A stretch of DNA of 64,000 nucleotides from positions 1,561,501 through 1,625,500 of the forward strand of contig NZ_CP041767.1 in the NCBI RefSeq assembly GCF_022026395.1. Direction: 5' to 3'. The stretch is from Brevibacillus brevis (GTDB taxonomy: Bacteria > Bacillota > Bacilli > Brevibacillales > Brevibacillaceae). Both the position numbers and the translations under genes were made by a program. Below, one piece after another: positions 44,101 to 52,044 of this stretch (position 1 is the first letter of the stretch; each line of letters starts with the position of its first letter). The notes beneath the pieces were generated by a model, which saw only the letters and a program-made list of their open reading frames with translations, was not told the origin of the DNA and did no database searches.

Positions 44101-44239
44101 TGAGCTACGAGCAGCCTTGGAGCGTTTTGATCATGTTTTGCGTGAAAGTGTACTCGTTTCGGGTGTGACTTTTGCGAAAATAGCAGATAGGGAGAAAGTT
44201 TCGTTCGGTGACAAAACATTTGGCTTGCACATTGGATAA
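41156..44239 (+). CDS. ileS: Isoleucyl-tRNA synthetase, long (type 2-like) form
   Basis: A synthetase of about 1027 residues. HIGH motif in NGQPHIGHVLGR, KMSKS motif in GQKMSKSKGNGID, and the editing-domain block AWTTTPWTLPANVALTV are present. The length exceeds the usual Bacillus IleS (about 920), and the sequence after KMSKS (WALLSDSAPWSSKRFSKR) is like the eukaryote-like IleRS2 forms that tolerate mupirocin (family knowledge). The HIGH motif is the normal order, not the altered form of hyper-resistant variants. ATG at 41156 or 41159 follows AAGGAG. Expression is set by the T-box upstream. A second, type 1 ileS elsewhere in the genome is possible. Confidence 0.95.
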   Translation: MMRKVDVKEKARTRELRVLDQWRKDDTFRKSMDNRLGKPNFVFYEGPPTANGQPHIGHVLGRVIKDFIGRYKTMSGYRVVRKAGWDTHGLPVELGVEKRLGISGKQEIENYGVAKFVEECKNSVFEYEKQWRELTEGIAYWTDMEHPYVTLTNDYIESVWHILSDIHKKELLYKGHRVSPYCPDCQTTLSSHEVAQGYEDVKDLSATVKFKSKTSDDIFLAWTTTPWTLPANVALTVNKELDYVRVKHQDEVYVVAKNLAEKVFKEDYEVLSTHKGAEWVGTPYEPPFGYIQVNHGHIVVDADYVSDTSGTGIVHTAPAHGEDDYRTTRQHGLDFVNVVNLAGRYTDQIADFAGRFVKDCDVDIVKDLSHRGLLFSKERYEHSYPFCWRCKSPLLYYAMESWFIKTTAIKDQLIENNSKIDWYPGHLREGRFGKFLEELVDWNISRNRYWGTPLNLWLCQDCGSEYAPGSVKELREKSVAPIDEKLELHKPFVDEVKLRCSCGGTMERTPEVIDVWFDSGSMPFAQYHHPFGDEKVFEEQYPADIISEGIDQTRGWFFSLLAVSTLYNGKAPYKAVISTGHVLDEHGQKMSKSKGNGIDPWEVIEEFGADAFRWALLSDSAPWSSKRFSKRIVAEAKYKVIDKIHNTHDFYSLYALIDAFKPEEHPTQPSVNKLDRWIFSRLNTTLQHVVKGLETYDFMNPAGHIETFIDELSNWYIRRSRDRFWSSGMTPDKVSAYQTLREVLLTLAKMIAPYAPLIAEDMYGNLGGEGSVHLTDYPKVNTEAIDEALERDMEMARHIVELARNVRNETGLKTRQPLSELIVSMEQPFNLERFAGIIEDEINVKNIRVEQSDSSFVTYHFKLNLSVAGKKYGKLVGPIQGYLKELNAADAQKAVDNGYLDVEVAGESVRLTLDELLVEKQGKQGFASASGYQLHVALNTTLTEELEQEGLVREVIRVVQDARKKLDLPIDKRVQLTLDVDDELRAALERFDHVLRESVLVSGVTFAKIADREKVSFGDKTFGLHIG

Positions 44240-44389
44240 CGAAGCAGTTGGATAAAGAAACAGCTAGGGAACATGGTTACTACACCGGTTCTCTAGCTGT
44301 TTTGTAATAATTCTGGGTCAAACCAAACATCCTCATAATCGCCCGCAACCAAAAAATTCCAGCCAACAGGTAATCCAAGCAAGTGCTAT

Positions 44390-44443
44390 TTGACACCCCA
44401 GCAATATGTATACTATAATTTCCTCCAGAATGAAAATTCATTC
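44390..44443 (+). promoter_or_regulatory. Promoter and operator of the TetR gene
   Basis: TTGACA (44390-44395), 18 bases, TATAAT (44414-44419), then a palindrome GAATGA, AAAT, TCATTC (44428-44443) around the expected transcription start. The same half-sites recur at 45060-45077. Confidence 0.8.
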
Positions 44444-44458
44444 CGCAAGAGAGGAGTC

Positions 44459-45034
44459 ATGAACTTGTCTGAAACCAAGCGCGAATTAATCTTGGATGCA
44501 GCGCTCGATTTGTTTGTAGATCGCGGTTTTGATGGGACGACCGTTCCGATGATCTCCGAAAAGGCAGGGGTCGGTGCAGGTACCATCTATCGTTATTTCG
44601 AAAACAAAGAAGCGCTCGTCAATACGCTGTTTCAAGAATGTGTGGGGGAGCTGCTTGAGACAATCAATGATGGTTATCCTCGCACATCTGATGACTTACG
44701 CGAGCAATTTCGGCATATTGCGAATCAGGTGATTCGCTACGCCAAAAAGAATTTGAACGCCTTGCTGTTTCTGGATTCCCATACAAACGGTCACTACCTA
44801 GACGAAGCCAGCCGCGAAGCATACATGAAGCTGCGAACATTTTTATGCGAATTCATTGAACGGGGACAAAAAAATAAGGTTATCCGTCCATTGCCAGCGG
44901 ATGCATTGATTGCGATTATGGACGGGGCATTCATCGCATTGAACAAGTGCATCAAGGCTGGCGAAATCGAAGAAACCCCGGAATTGCTTGCCGGTGTAGA
45001 GGAAGCTTGCTGGGATGCGATCAGAATTCATTAA
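44459..45034 (+). CDS. TetR-family repressor of the RND pump
   Basis: A 191-residue regulator. The N-terminal HTH has LILDAALDLFVDRGFDGTTVPMI and GVGAGTIYRYFENKEALVN, a clear TetR signature; the C-terminal half is an all-helical ligand domain. ATG 44459 has GAGGAG upstream; the longer frame from 44390 would begin inside the promoter. Matching palindromes before this gene and before the adaptor gene indicate that it represses itself and the pump (inference from shared sites). Confidence 0.9.
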   Translation: MNLSETKRELILDAALDLFVDRGFDGTTVPMISEKAGVGAGTIYRYFENKEALVNTLFQECVGELLETINDGYPRTSDDLREQFRHIANQVIRYAKKNLNALLFLDSHTNGHYLDEASREAYMKLRTFLCEFIERGQKNKVIRPLPADALIAIMDGAFIALNKCIKAGEIEETPELLAGVEEACWDAIRIH

Positions 45035-45059
45035 TTCTGATCCTTCTTTTGAACAAAAC

Positions 45060-45077
45060 GGAATGAATGTTCATTCC
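45060..45077 (+). promoter_or_regulatory. TetR operator before the RND adaptor gene
   Basis: GGAATGAA, TG, TTCATTCC: perfect 8-base arms, 39 bases before the adaptor start, matching the palindrome at 44428-44443. Confidence 0.75.
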
Positions 45078-45115
45078 GGAATACTTTTCTATAAAGCAAT
45101 AGGAGTGAGGCCTAC

Positions 45116-46363
45116 ATGAATAAGACGGGAAGAAAAGTGGTGGGGATGTTCCTGATCATCTCCCTTGCAGTGATTGGGACGGCTTGCAATCAGATGAAGC
45201 CGTCAACGGAAAGCGAAGTCCAAGCCGAGGCCAAAATTGTGGAAGCGGAGCCGGTCGAGCTGAAAAGCTTCCAATCGAGCAGTGAACTGTCAGGGACACT
45301 TGCCCCTATCGAAGAGACGACTGTTTCTTTTGAAGTAGCCGGGGAAATCAAGTCGTTGCCGTACAAAGAAGGAGATGTTGTCAAAAAGGGAGAAGTGCTT
45401 GCCCGCCTCAATGCTACAGACTACTCTCTCCAGTTGGCATTGGCAAACGCTGAGATGCATGGTGCGAGCGCCGAGCTTTCCAAAGTAAAAAACGGAGCGC
45501 GGGAACAAGAAGTTCAGCAAGCAAAGGTAGCAGTCGAGGCGAAAAAAATCTCACGGGATCAAGCACAGAAAGACTATCAGCGCATGGAACAGCTCTATAA
45601 AAATGGGGCGATCTCCGAAACCGAATTTGAAAGTGCCAAGAATGCCTTTGAACTAGCAGATAAAGATTATGCAGAAGCACAAGAGTCGTATTCGCTAGTG
45701 ATAGAAGGCGCTCGGACTGAGGATATCAGCGCGACAAATGCCAGCTACCAAGGGGCGATGGTCACTCGCGATCAGGCTGCAGCTACTTTGGCAAAAACGG
45801 AAGTGAAAGCACCTATTCAAGGAACAGTGCTAGCGAAAATGGCTGATGTTGGGCAACTCGCAAGTTCAGGGGCTCCTGTCTATCGAATCGGCAACATCCA
45901 ACAGTTGAAAACAGTCTTGCCTGTACCGGACAAGGACATCTCAGCGTGGAAGGTGGGAGATGAGGTCGAGATTCGTTTGTATGAAGACAAACGAATCGGA
46001 AAGGTTACGACGATTTATCCTGCGACGAACGAGCAGACGGGCACGATTAGCGTGGAAGTCGTCATTGATAACACCAAAAAAGATTGGTTTGCAGGGCAAG
46101 TCATCAGCGCAAAGCGAACCTTGTCTCAAAAGAAAGGCATTTTTGTCCCTGCCAAAACCGTTTTTAGCCGTGGTTCTGAGCCTTACGTTTTTTTGCTAGC
46201 GGATGAAAAAGCGATCAAGACCACTGTCACGATTGGTCAGTATGTTGACAATCATTTGGAAATTACTGCTGGCTTGCAAGCAGGCGACATGTTGATTACG
46301 AAAGGTGCTGATCGTTTGCTTGGCGGGGACTCTGTCACCGTGAAAGGAGGCAATCAGCCATGA
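45116..46363 (+). CDS. RND efflux adaptor lipoprotein
   Basis: A 415-residue membrane-fusion protein with a lipoprotein signal ending in GTAC (C24). It has the AcrA-type plan: a split lipoyl domain (GEIKSLPYKEGDVVKKGEVLARL and TEVKAPIQGTVLAKMADVG, each shown by its key stretch), a helical hairpin of about 100 residues, and a barrel. In Gram-positive bacteria such adaptors serve SwrC-like RND pumps. The stop overlaps the pump gene by ATGA. The ATG follows AGGAGTGAGG. Confidence 0.92.
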   Translation: MNKTGRKVVGMFLIISLAVIGTACNQMKPSTESEVQAEAKIVEAEPVELKSFQSSSELSGTLAPIEETTVSFEVAGEIKSLPYKEGDVVKKGEVLARLNATDYSLQLALANAEMHGASAELSKVKNGAREQEVQQAKVAVEAKKISRDQAQKDYQRMEQLYKNGAISETEFESAKNAFELADKDYAEAQESYSLVIEGARTEDISATNASYQGAMVTRDQAAATLAKTEVKAPIQGTVLAKMADVGQLASSGAPVYRIGNIQQLKTVLPVPDKDISAWKVGDEVEIRLYEDKRIGKVTTIYPATNEQTGTISVEVVIDNTKKDWFAGQVISAKRTLSQKKGIFVPAKTVFSRGSEPYVFLLADEKAIKTTVTIGQYVDNHLEITAGLQAGDMLITKGADRLLGGDSVTVKGGNQP

Positions 46364-49300
46364 TCGAGTTTTTCATCAACAAGCGAAAAATCACCCTCGT
46401 TTTCTTTTCGATGCTCGTGCTGATTGGTATGTTCATCTCGGTTACGCTTCCGAAGCAAGAGCAGCCAGACATTATCGTCAGCATGGCTACCATCACCACC
46501 GTTTATCCGGGAGCGACTCCTGAAAAGGTGGAGCAGACAGTCACGAAGAAGCTGGAAGAAAAAATCAACGAGGTGCAAGGAATCAAATCCATTAGTTCGG
46601 AGTCCCGATCAGGTGTATCCATTATCAACGTGCAAACAGAGAATGACGTTGAACCGAAAACGGTGTTTGAAGATGTACGGAAAAAGGTAAAGGATGCCGA
46701 GGCCGATTTACCCGATGAAGCAGAGCAGCCCATCATCAATGATGACATGAGCCGGACTTTCATCCAGACCTTTCAAATCACAGCCAACTCTTTTGAAGAA
46801 ATCCTCCAATTACGCGATATGCTTGATCTATGGAAGGATCAGCTTCGAACCGTGCCAGGCGTATCCGATGTTTCGATCCAAGGATTGCCGGAGCAGGAAG
46901 TAAAGGTCGCGGTCGATGCACAGAAGCTGCAACAATACGGCATTTCCTGGGCGCAAGTCATCCATGCTGTCCAAACGAAAAACGAAACAACACCCCTAGG
47001 TGATGTCAATATTGATACGCGAAAATATCAGCTCACATTACCAGTCAGCTATGAAGTAGCGACTTTTGAAAAGGTAGTCGTGACACGTACGCAGGAAGGA
47101 ATGCCCGTCTATTTGAAGGATATTGCCACCATTTCCGACAGTACCAAACGGGTGGAGTATCGAACCTATTACAACGGGAAGCCCGCTGCGACCATTAGCA
47201 TCAACGCTGAGCTGGGAAGCGATGTTCCAGCTGTGCAAAAAGCGGTGGATACGAAGCTTGCCACGTTGGAAAAGAGTCTCCCGGCGTGGGCGAAAAAAGA
47301 GCCTGTGTTTTTGCAAGTGGATCGAATCGACAGTATTTTTTCCGAATTGTATCTGGAAATGATCATTGCGATCATAGCTGTACTTTTTATTTGCATCCTT
47401 GGTTTGAATGTAACGACATCCTTGATGGTTGCATTGGCGATCCCCATCTCTTTGGCAGCTGGGATGGTGGTTCTGCCCTTCTTTGGCATTACGCTCAATC
47501 AAATGACCGTATTCGGGCTCATCATTGTTCTCGGTATTTTGGTAGACGACGCAGTGGTGGTAAATGACAACATCGAGCGCAGATTATCTGCTTTGGGCGA
47601 GGATCCGTACACGGCTGCTGTAGCCGGGACGAAGGAAGTGGCCATCTCCATTGTCACTGCTACCCTTGCTACCATCTCTGCGTTTGGGCCGATCATGTTT
47701 CTGCCTGGTGATGCTGGTCAGTTTATTTTTCCGGTACCGCTCATTATCATTTTTACGATGGCGGCCTCGATGTTCATGTCACTTACGATCATTCCGATTT
47801 ACCGGGAATGGAACGAGCGAAGGAACAAGAAACGGAGCAAAGCAGAGACGGACTACCGTAAGCCAGCGGGCTTATTAGGCAAACAAATCGATGCATTGAC
47901 GAATTGGTATGGCGATCGTGTTCTGAAAGCCATGTTGAAACATCCGCTGAAAACAGGAGTGAGCGGAGTACTGATTGCTACTGCTATCTACGGACTCGCT
48001 GCGGTTGTTCCTGTTCAGCTTTTCCCTGATGATGACAGGCCACAGATGGTTGTGAATATAACGACGCCGATTGGCGGCAATTTACAGGAAACGGATCGAA
48101 TTGCCCTGGGTGTTTCCCAATGGATCGCGAAACAGGCACACATTCAAAAGGTTTCATCTTTCGTAGGTGGCAATGCGCCACAGATGATGCCCTCAGCACC
48201 GCCGGTTGGTACAGGTGAACATGTAGCGCAATTGATCGTTACCTTTGACAATCACAAAATGGATGCGCGAAAGGTGCTAGCGCCGTGGTCGGAGCAGTTT
48301 AAGAGGATGTATCCAGAAGCGAACATCATTCCGTACAGCGTAAAGGCGGGGATGTATTCTGGTAACCCGGTTGGAATTCGGGTGTATGGGGATGATCTGC
48401 AACAGCTGTACGCGCTCTCTGAGCAAATCAAGCAGCTCATCATGGAGTCAAAAGGAACGTACAACATCAACGACACGCTCGGAAATGAACAGTACTCCCT
48501 TCAATTCCATGTGAATCAAGAAAAGATGGACAAGGAGCTGATCAACGAAGCGGATTTGACCAGAACGTTGCGTTTGATCAGCCAAGGCATTCCAATGGGA
48601 CAATTTGATAATGGGAGAAACTTGATCGATATTACGCTGGTAGCCGATCAGCCGGGAATGACGACAGAGCAAGTCTTCGCGCAACTCACGGTTCCGAATG
48701 CACGTGGGCAGCTTATTCCGGTTTCGCAAATTGCAGAAATGAAGCCGGATTTATCGATGCAGAGTATTCCTCGTTACAATATGTCCCGTAGTGTCACGAT
48801 CACGAGTGATGTCCGAGATCGGACGGCTGCAGACGTGATGAGCGAAATAACAGCGAAAATGGAGCAATTGGAATTGCCAGACGGGTATGGCTGGAATGTA
48901 ACAGGTGAAACAGAGGAGGAATCGGAAGTTTTGCTCGATTTGGGTGTGCTTGCGATTGTGGCTGTCTTTCTCATCTTTTTGCTGATCGTGCTGCAGTTTA
49001 ACTCGTTGTCTATTCCTGTCTTGGTCATGAGTACAGTCTACCTCGCCATCGCGGGCAGCTTGATCGGGCTATTTATCACTTCCACACCGATTGGATTCAT
49101 GACAGTAGCAGGCTTTATCGCATTGGCGGGTATCGTCGTTCGCAACGGGATCGTACTAATCGAGTTTATTGAGGAAGCGAGGCATCAAGGCGTCTCTCTG
49201 AACGATGCAGTCATCAGGGCGGGGAAAGCAAGGTTGCGCCCGATTTTACTGACGACCTTTGCCGCAGTAGCAGGTCTGTCACCGATGGCGATTACGGGAA

Positions 49301-49458
49301 GCGTGCTGTTTCAGCCGCTCGCCATTACGATCATTTCTGGCTTACTGTTCTCGATGCTACTTACGCTGATTGTCGTTCCCTCTCTCTATACAGTCATAGC
49401 TATCCAGAAGGAGAAAAAGCGGGTAAAAAAGGAAGCGCAGAAGCAGCTGACAATCTGA
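46360..49458 (+). CDS. RND-family efflux pump (SwrC/AcrB-like)
   Basis: A 1032-residue transporter of the usual RND length. It starts MIEFFINKRKITLVFFSMLV, with two large extracytoplasmic loops after helices 1 and 7. TM4 contains GILVDDAVVVNDNIERR with the proton-relay Asp pair, and the second half ends in VAGFIALAGIVVRNGIVLIEF and RPILLTTFAAVAGLSPMAI, split at the G. SwrC of Bacillus exports surfactin and gives resistance to it; lipopeptides are therefore a reasonable substrate guess (inference). It is translationally coupled to the adaptor and regulated by the TetR gene upstream. Confidence 0.95.
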   Translation: MIEFFINKRKITLVFFSMLVLIGMFISVTLPKQEQPDIIVSMATITTVYPGATPEKVEQTVTKKLEEKINEVQGIKSISSESRSGVSIINVQTENDVEPKTVFEDVRKKVKDAEADLPDEAEQPIINDDMSRTFIQTFQITANSFEEILQLRDMLDLWKDQLRTVPGVSDVSIQGLPEQEVKVAVDAQKLQQYGISWAQVIHAVQTKNETTPLGDVNIDTRKYQLTLPVSYEVATFEKVVVTRTQEGMPVYLKDIATISDSTKRVEYRTYYNGKPAATISINAELGSDVPAVQKAVDTKLATLEKSLPAWAKKEPVFLQVDRIDSIFSELYLEMIIAIIAVLFICILGLNVTTSLMVALAIPISLAAGMVVLPFFGITLNQMTVFGLIIVLGILVDDAVVVNDNIERRLSALGEDPYTAAVAGTKEVAISIVTATLATISAFGPIMFLPGDAGQFIFPVPLIIIFTMAASMFMSLTIIPIYREWNERRNKKRSKAETDYRKPAGLLGKQIDALTNWYGDRVLKAMLKHPLKTGVSGVLIATAIYGLAAVVPVQLFPDDDRPQMVVNITTPIGGNLQETDRIALGVSQWIAKQAHIQKVSSFVGGNAPQMMPSAPPVGTGEHVAQLIVTFDNHKMDARKVLAPWSEQFKRMYPEANIIPYSVKAGMYSGNPVGIRVYGDDLQQLYALSEQIKQLIMESKGTYNINDTLGNEQYSLQFHVNQEKMDKELINEADLTRTLRLISQGIPMGQFDNGRNLIDITLVADQPGMTTEQVFAQLTVPNARGQLIPVSQIAEMKPDLSMQSIPRYNMSRSVTITSDVRDRTAADVMSEITAKMEQLELPDGYGWNVTGETEEESEVLLDLGVLAIVAVFLIFLLIVLQFNSLSIPVLVMSTVYLAIAGSLIGLFITSTPIGFMTVAGFIALAGIVVRNGIVLIEFIEEARHQGVSLNDAVIRAGKARLRPILLTTFAAVAGLSPMAITGSVLFQPLAITIISGLLFSMLLTLIVVPSLYTVIAIQKEKKRVKKEAQKQLTI

Positions 49459-49542
49459 GCTTTTCAGAAGGAATGTTCAGATCAATGGAGAAAGGGGTAG
49501 AGGCACGAAGACGAACATTCACCAGGAAGTGAGGAAAGGCAG

Positions 49543-50517
49543 ATGGACCAAGTGAAATGGAACGTTGGAGTTATTGGCGCAGGCGTTATGGGCGAGCGCA
49601 TGATGAACGCGATCCGTACCCACGAAAAATTTCGAGTAGCCGCAGTCAGTGATGTATCTCCGGAAAGAGCACAGGAAGCCGCGCAAAAGTCCGGCGATGT
49701 GCCTTGGTACACAGATTATAAGGAATTATTGAAAAAGGTAGAGCTGGACGTCATCTATTTGGCGGTTCCTCCCAAGTTCCATCATGCGATTGCCTTGGAT
49801 GTACTGGCGCACAAAAAGCATTTGCTCTGCGAAAAGCCATTGGCTAATTCATTGACAGAAGCGGTAGAAATGTTGGAAGCAGCAAATGACGCAGGGGTTG
49901 TCCATGCGATGAACTTCCCGCTCTACTATCAAGGTGTTTTTCCTGAGCTCTCCCGCAGACTCAGAGAAATCGGAGATGTCCGCCGTATCGATATCCTGAC
50001 GCATTTCCACCAGTGGCCGCGTCCATGGCAGCAAACACCCTGGCTGGCTGGTCGTGAGCAAGGCGGTTTCATACGTGAAGTGCTCCCTCATTTCACTCAA
50101 CTGACTTACGCGCTCTTCGGAGACCTGCATGTAGTTCGCTCAGAGGTAGACTATCCAGCAGATCCTGCGCTATGCGAGACTGGTGTATCGGCCTTCCTGC
50201 GTCTGACAGATGGTACCCCGGTTACGATCAATGGCTTGGCGGGTATCGCGCATGAGGAGCATTTGGATTATCGCGTGTACGGGTCAAAAGGGACGTTGAG
50301 CGTCGTGAACTGGAGTAATCTGTTTGTGGGTGGACACGGCGAAGCGCTCGTTCCGGCTGAAATTCCACAGCAAGACCGTCTCTCCCTGTTGTTGGATGAG
50401 CTGTCTGTTGCGATGAACGGTGGGGATGCCAGACTGGTTACGTTTGAGACAGGTGTGAAAGTACAGCAGGTGTTGGAAGCATTGCTCGGACATGAAAAAG
50501 TACACTACATCAAATAG
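49543..50517 (+). CDS. Gfo/Idh/MocA-family oxidoreductase
   Basis: A 324-residue NAD(P)-dependent oxidoreductase. The Rossmann motif is VGVIGAGVMGERMM, the EKP motif is CEKPLANSLTEAVEM with the catalytic Lys, and HYxxxF-type residues occur in the C-terminal domain. The family acts on sugars, inositol or related polyols; no substrate can be inferred. The ATG follows AGGAAGTGAGGAAAGGCAG. It stands alone and ends with a terminator shared with the minus-strand TetR gene. Confidence 0.9.
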   Translation: MDQVKWNVGVIGAGVMGERMMNAIRTHEKFRVAAVSDVSPERAQEAAQKSGDVPWYTDYKELLKKVELDVIYLAVPPKFHHAIALDVLAHKKHLLCEKPLANSLTEAVEMLEAANDAGVVHAMNFPLYYQGVFPELSRRLREIGDVRRIDILTHFHQWPRPWQQTPWLAGREQGGFIREVLPHFTQLTYALFGDLHVVRSEVDYPADPALCETGVSAFLRLTDGTPVTINGLAGIAHEEHLDYRVYGSKGTLSVVNWSNLFVGGHGEALVPAEIPQQDRLSLLLDELSVAMNGGDARLVTFETGVKVQQVLEALLGHEKVHYIK

Positions 50518-50530
50518 AAATTAGTCCACG

Positions 50531-50588
50531 AAAAAAAGAGCAGGTAGGCAGGGGGAGCACATCCCCTCCGACTGCTCTTTTCTTTTTG
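50531..50588. terminator. Bidirectional terminator
   Basis: AAAAGAGCAG and AGGGG pair with CCCCT and CTGCTCTTTT in a long interrupted stem. It is A-rich on the left and T-rich on the right, serving the oxidoreductase gene and the convergent TetR gene. Confidence 0.85.
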
Positions 50589-51179
50589 CTAGGGCTTGTA
50601 TGTCTGTAAAAGTTGCTCTATATGCTTGATGGCAAAATGGACATGCTTGTTATCCCGGGTGAGTCTGCTTGCCATGATGGCTCCTTCAATGGAAGAAAAG
50701 ATAAACGAAGCGACGGCTTCTGCGTCCATGTCAGAACGAAATTCTCCCTGGGCAATTCCTTCTTCCAGCAATCCCTGCATGAACGAAACGACCTCTTGGT
50801 AAGCGGTGACAGCATAATCGCGAAGAACAGGGAACGAATGGTCACTTTCGACGGCTGTGTTGAGAAGCGGGCAGCCACCTTGGAGCGGGGGATTGTTTAC
50901 CGCATCAGAATACACCGTTGCCATGGCTACGATTTTTGCAGTGGCCGTGTCCTGTTTTTCCAGCGCAGCCGCAAAATGTTCCTGTAACACTTCCCCCGCA
51001 TATTTGAAGGCCTCTATTGCTATTTCATCTTTACTGGCAAAACCTCTGTAGAGGGCACCTTTGGTAAGTCCCGTGGCATCCATGATGTCTTGCATGGAGG
51101 TTCCTGTATATCCGTTTTGATTAAACAGCTCTGCTGACTTCTGGATAATATGCAGTTTTGTTTTTTCGCCTTTTCGCAT
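50589..51179 (-). CDS. TetR-family regulator
   Basis: A 196-residue regulator with HTH IIQKSAELFNQNGYTGTSMQ and ATGLTKGALYRGFASKDEIA, close to the YxaF/LmrA/AcrR-C-like TetR subgroup (the C-terminal NPPLQGGCPLLNTAVE is typical). ATG 51179 has AAAGGA at nine bases; the longer frame from 51263 has no ribosome site. It is divergent from the DUF2306 gene, with a 23-base palindrome between them that should be its operator. Confidence 0.9.
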   Translation of the reverse strand: MRKGEKTKLHIIQKSAELFNQNGYTGTSMQDIMDATGLTKGALYRGFASKDEIAIEAFKYAGEVLQEHFAAALEKQDTATAKIVAMATVYSDAVNNPPLQGGCPLLNTAVESDHSFPVLRDYAVTAYQEVVSFMQGLLEEGIAQGEFRSDMDAEAVASFIFSSIEGAIMASRLTRDNKHVHFAIKHIEQLLQTYKP

Positions 51180-51279
51180 CGCGATAGTCCTTTCATTCCG
51201 GCCAACACGGTCTATATTCGTCCAAGTTATTGTAACATTTCTCTTGTGTACGAAAGAAGGCAATCATGTAAAATCAAAA

Positions 51280-51302
51280 AGAGACCGAACCGTTCGGTCT
51301 CT
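51280..51302. promoter_or_regulatory. TetR operator in the divergent TetR/DUF2306 region
   Basis: Two perfect 10-base arms, AGAGACCGAA and TTCGGTCTCT, with a 3-base centre CCG. It lies 28 bases before the DUF2306 start and 100 bases before the TetR start. Confidence 0.85.
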
Positions 51303-51329
51303 AAAATCGAACAAAGGGTTGTGTGACAG

Positions 51330-51968
51330 GTGAACCGTATCAAACCATATTCGATTGTCATTTTCGTCGCTTGTATAGCCATCACGTATGCACTCGTGCA
51401 AAACTTTATCATCGACCCAGAAGCGAAAGGCTTTCTCAGTCACAAATCTGATTACAACAAAGAGCGAATGAACACATCGATCTGGCTTACGGTCATGTAT
51501 GTCCATTTGTTTTTTGCCCTGATTGCCCTGGTCTGTGGGGTGGCTAACTTTTCGGACAAGCTGCTCGCCCAGAACCGCAAGCTACATAAAGTAACAGGCT
51601 ATGTTTATCTGTTTAGTGTGTTGGTTGTAGTAGTTACATCCGGTTATATGGCTCCTTATGTAACGGGCGGTAAAGTGGCGAGTTGGCCCTTCCACCTGTT
51701 GAACATCATTTGGCCAGCCATCACCATTACGGCGCTCGTCAAAATTAAAAAGCGTCAAGTCATAAAGCATAAGGAATGGATGGTCCGGAGTTTCGTCTTC
51801 TTGTTCACGAACATGCTGATTCATCTCGTGAAGCTGATCCTAGAGAAGGGAGTAGGATTGCCGTATGAGCTCAGCTACACAATCAGTGTTTATGTCGCCA
51901 TGATTGGACTTGTCGTGACGGCGGAGATGATCATTCGTACGAAATGGCGAGTACCGAAAAAAGCATGA
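51330..51968 (+). CDS. DUF2306 integral membrane protein
   Basis: A 212-residue protein with about six helices: residues 10-27, 52-70, 88-106, 117-136, 153-172 and 184-203. HLFFALIALVCGVANF and NRKLHKVTGYVYLFSV resemble the DUF2306 pattern; conserved histidines in HLFF, LHK, HLLN and HKEWM could bind haem or metal, as in related cytochrome-like proteins (inference). GTG 51330 is behind AAAGGG. It is probably controlled by the divergent TetR regulator. Confidence 0.8.
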   Translation: MNRIKPYSIVIFVACIAITYALVQNFIIDPEAKGFLSHKSDYNKERMNTSIWLTVMYVHLFFALIALVCGVANFSDKLLAQNRKLHKVTGYVYLFSVLVVVVTSGYMAPYVTGGKVASWPFHLLNIIWPAITITALVKIKKRQVIKHKEWMVRSFVFLFTNMLIHLVKLILEKGVGLPYELSYTISVYVAMIGLVVTAEMIIRTKWRVPKKA

Positions 51969-51987
51969 GAGAGACGAAGGGCTTCTT

Positions 51988-52040
51988 AAAAAAGCTTCGC
52001 ATCAGAACCGACGAGGTTAGACTGACGCGAAGCTTTTTCA
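51988..52040. terminator. Bidirectional terminator
   Basis: AAAAAAGCTTCGC pairs with GCGAAGCTTTTT, with further internal pairing (AACC/GGTT). It separates the DUF2306 gene from the convergent toxin-like gene. Confidence 0.85.
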
Positions 52041-52044
52041 ATTG

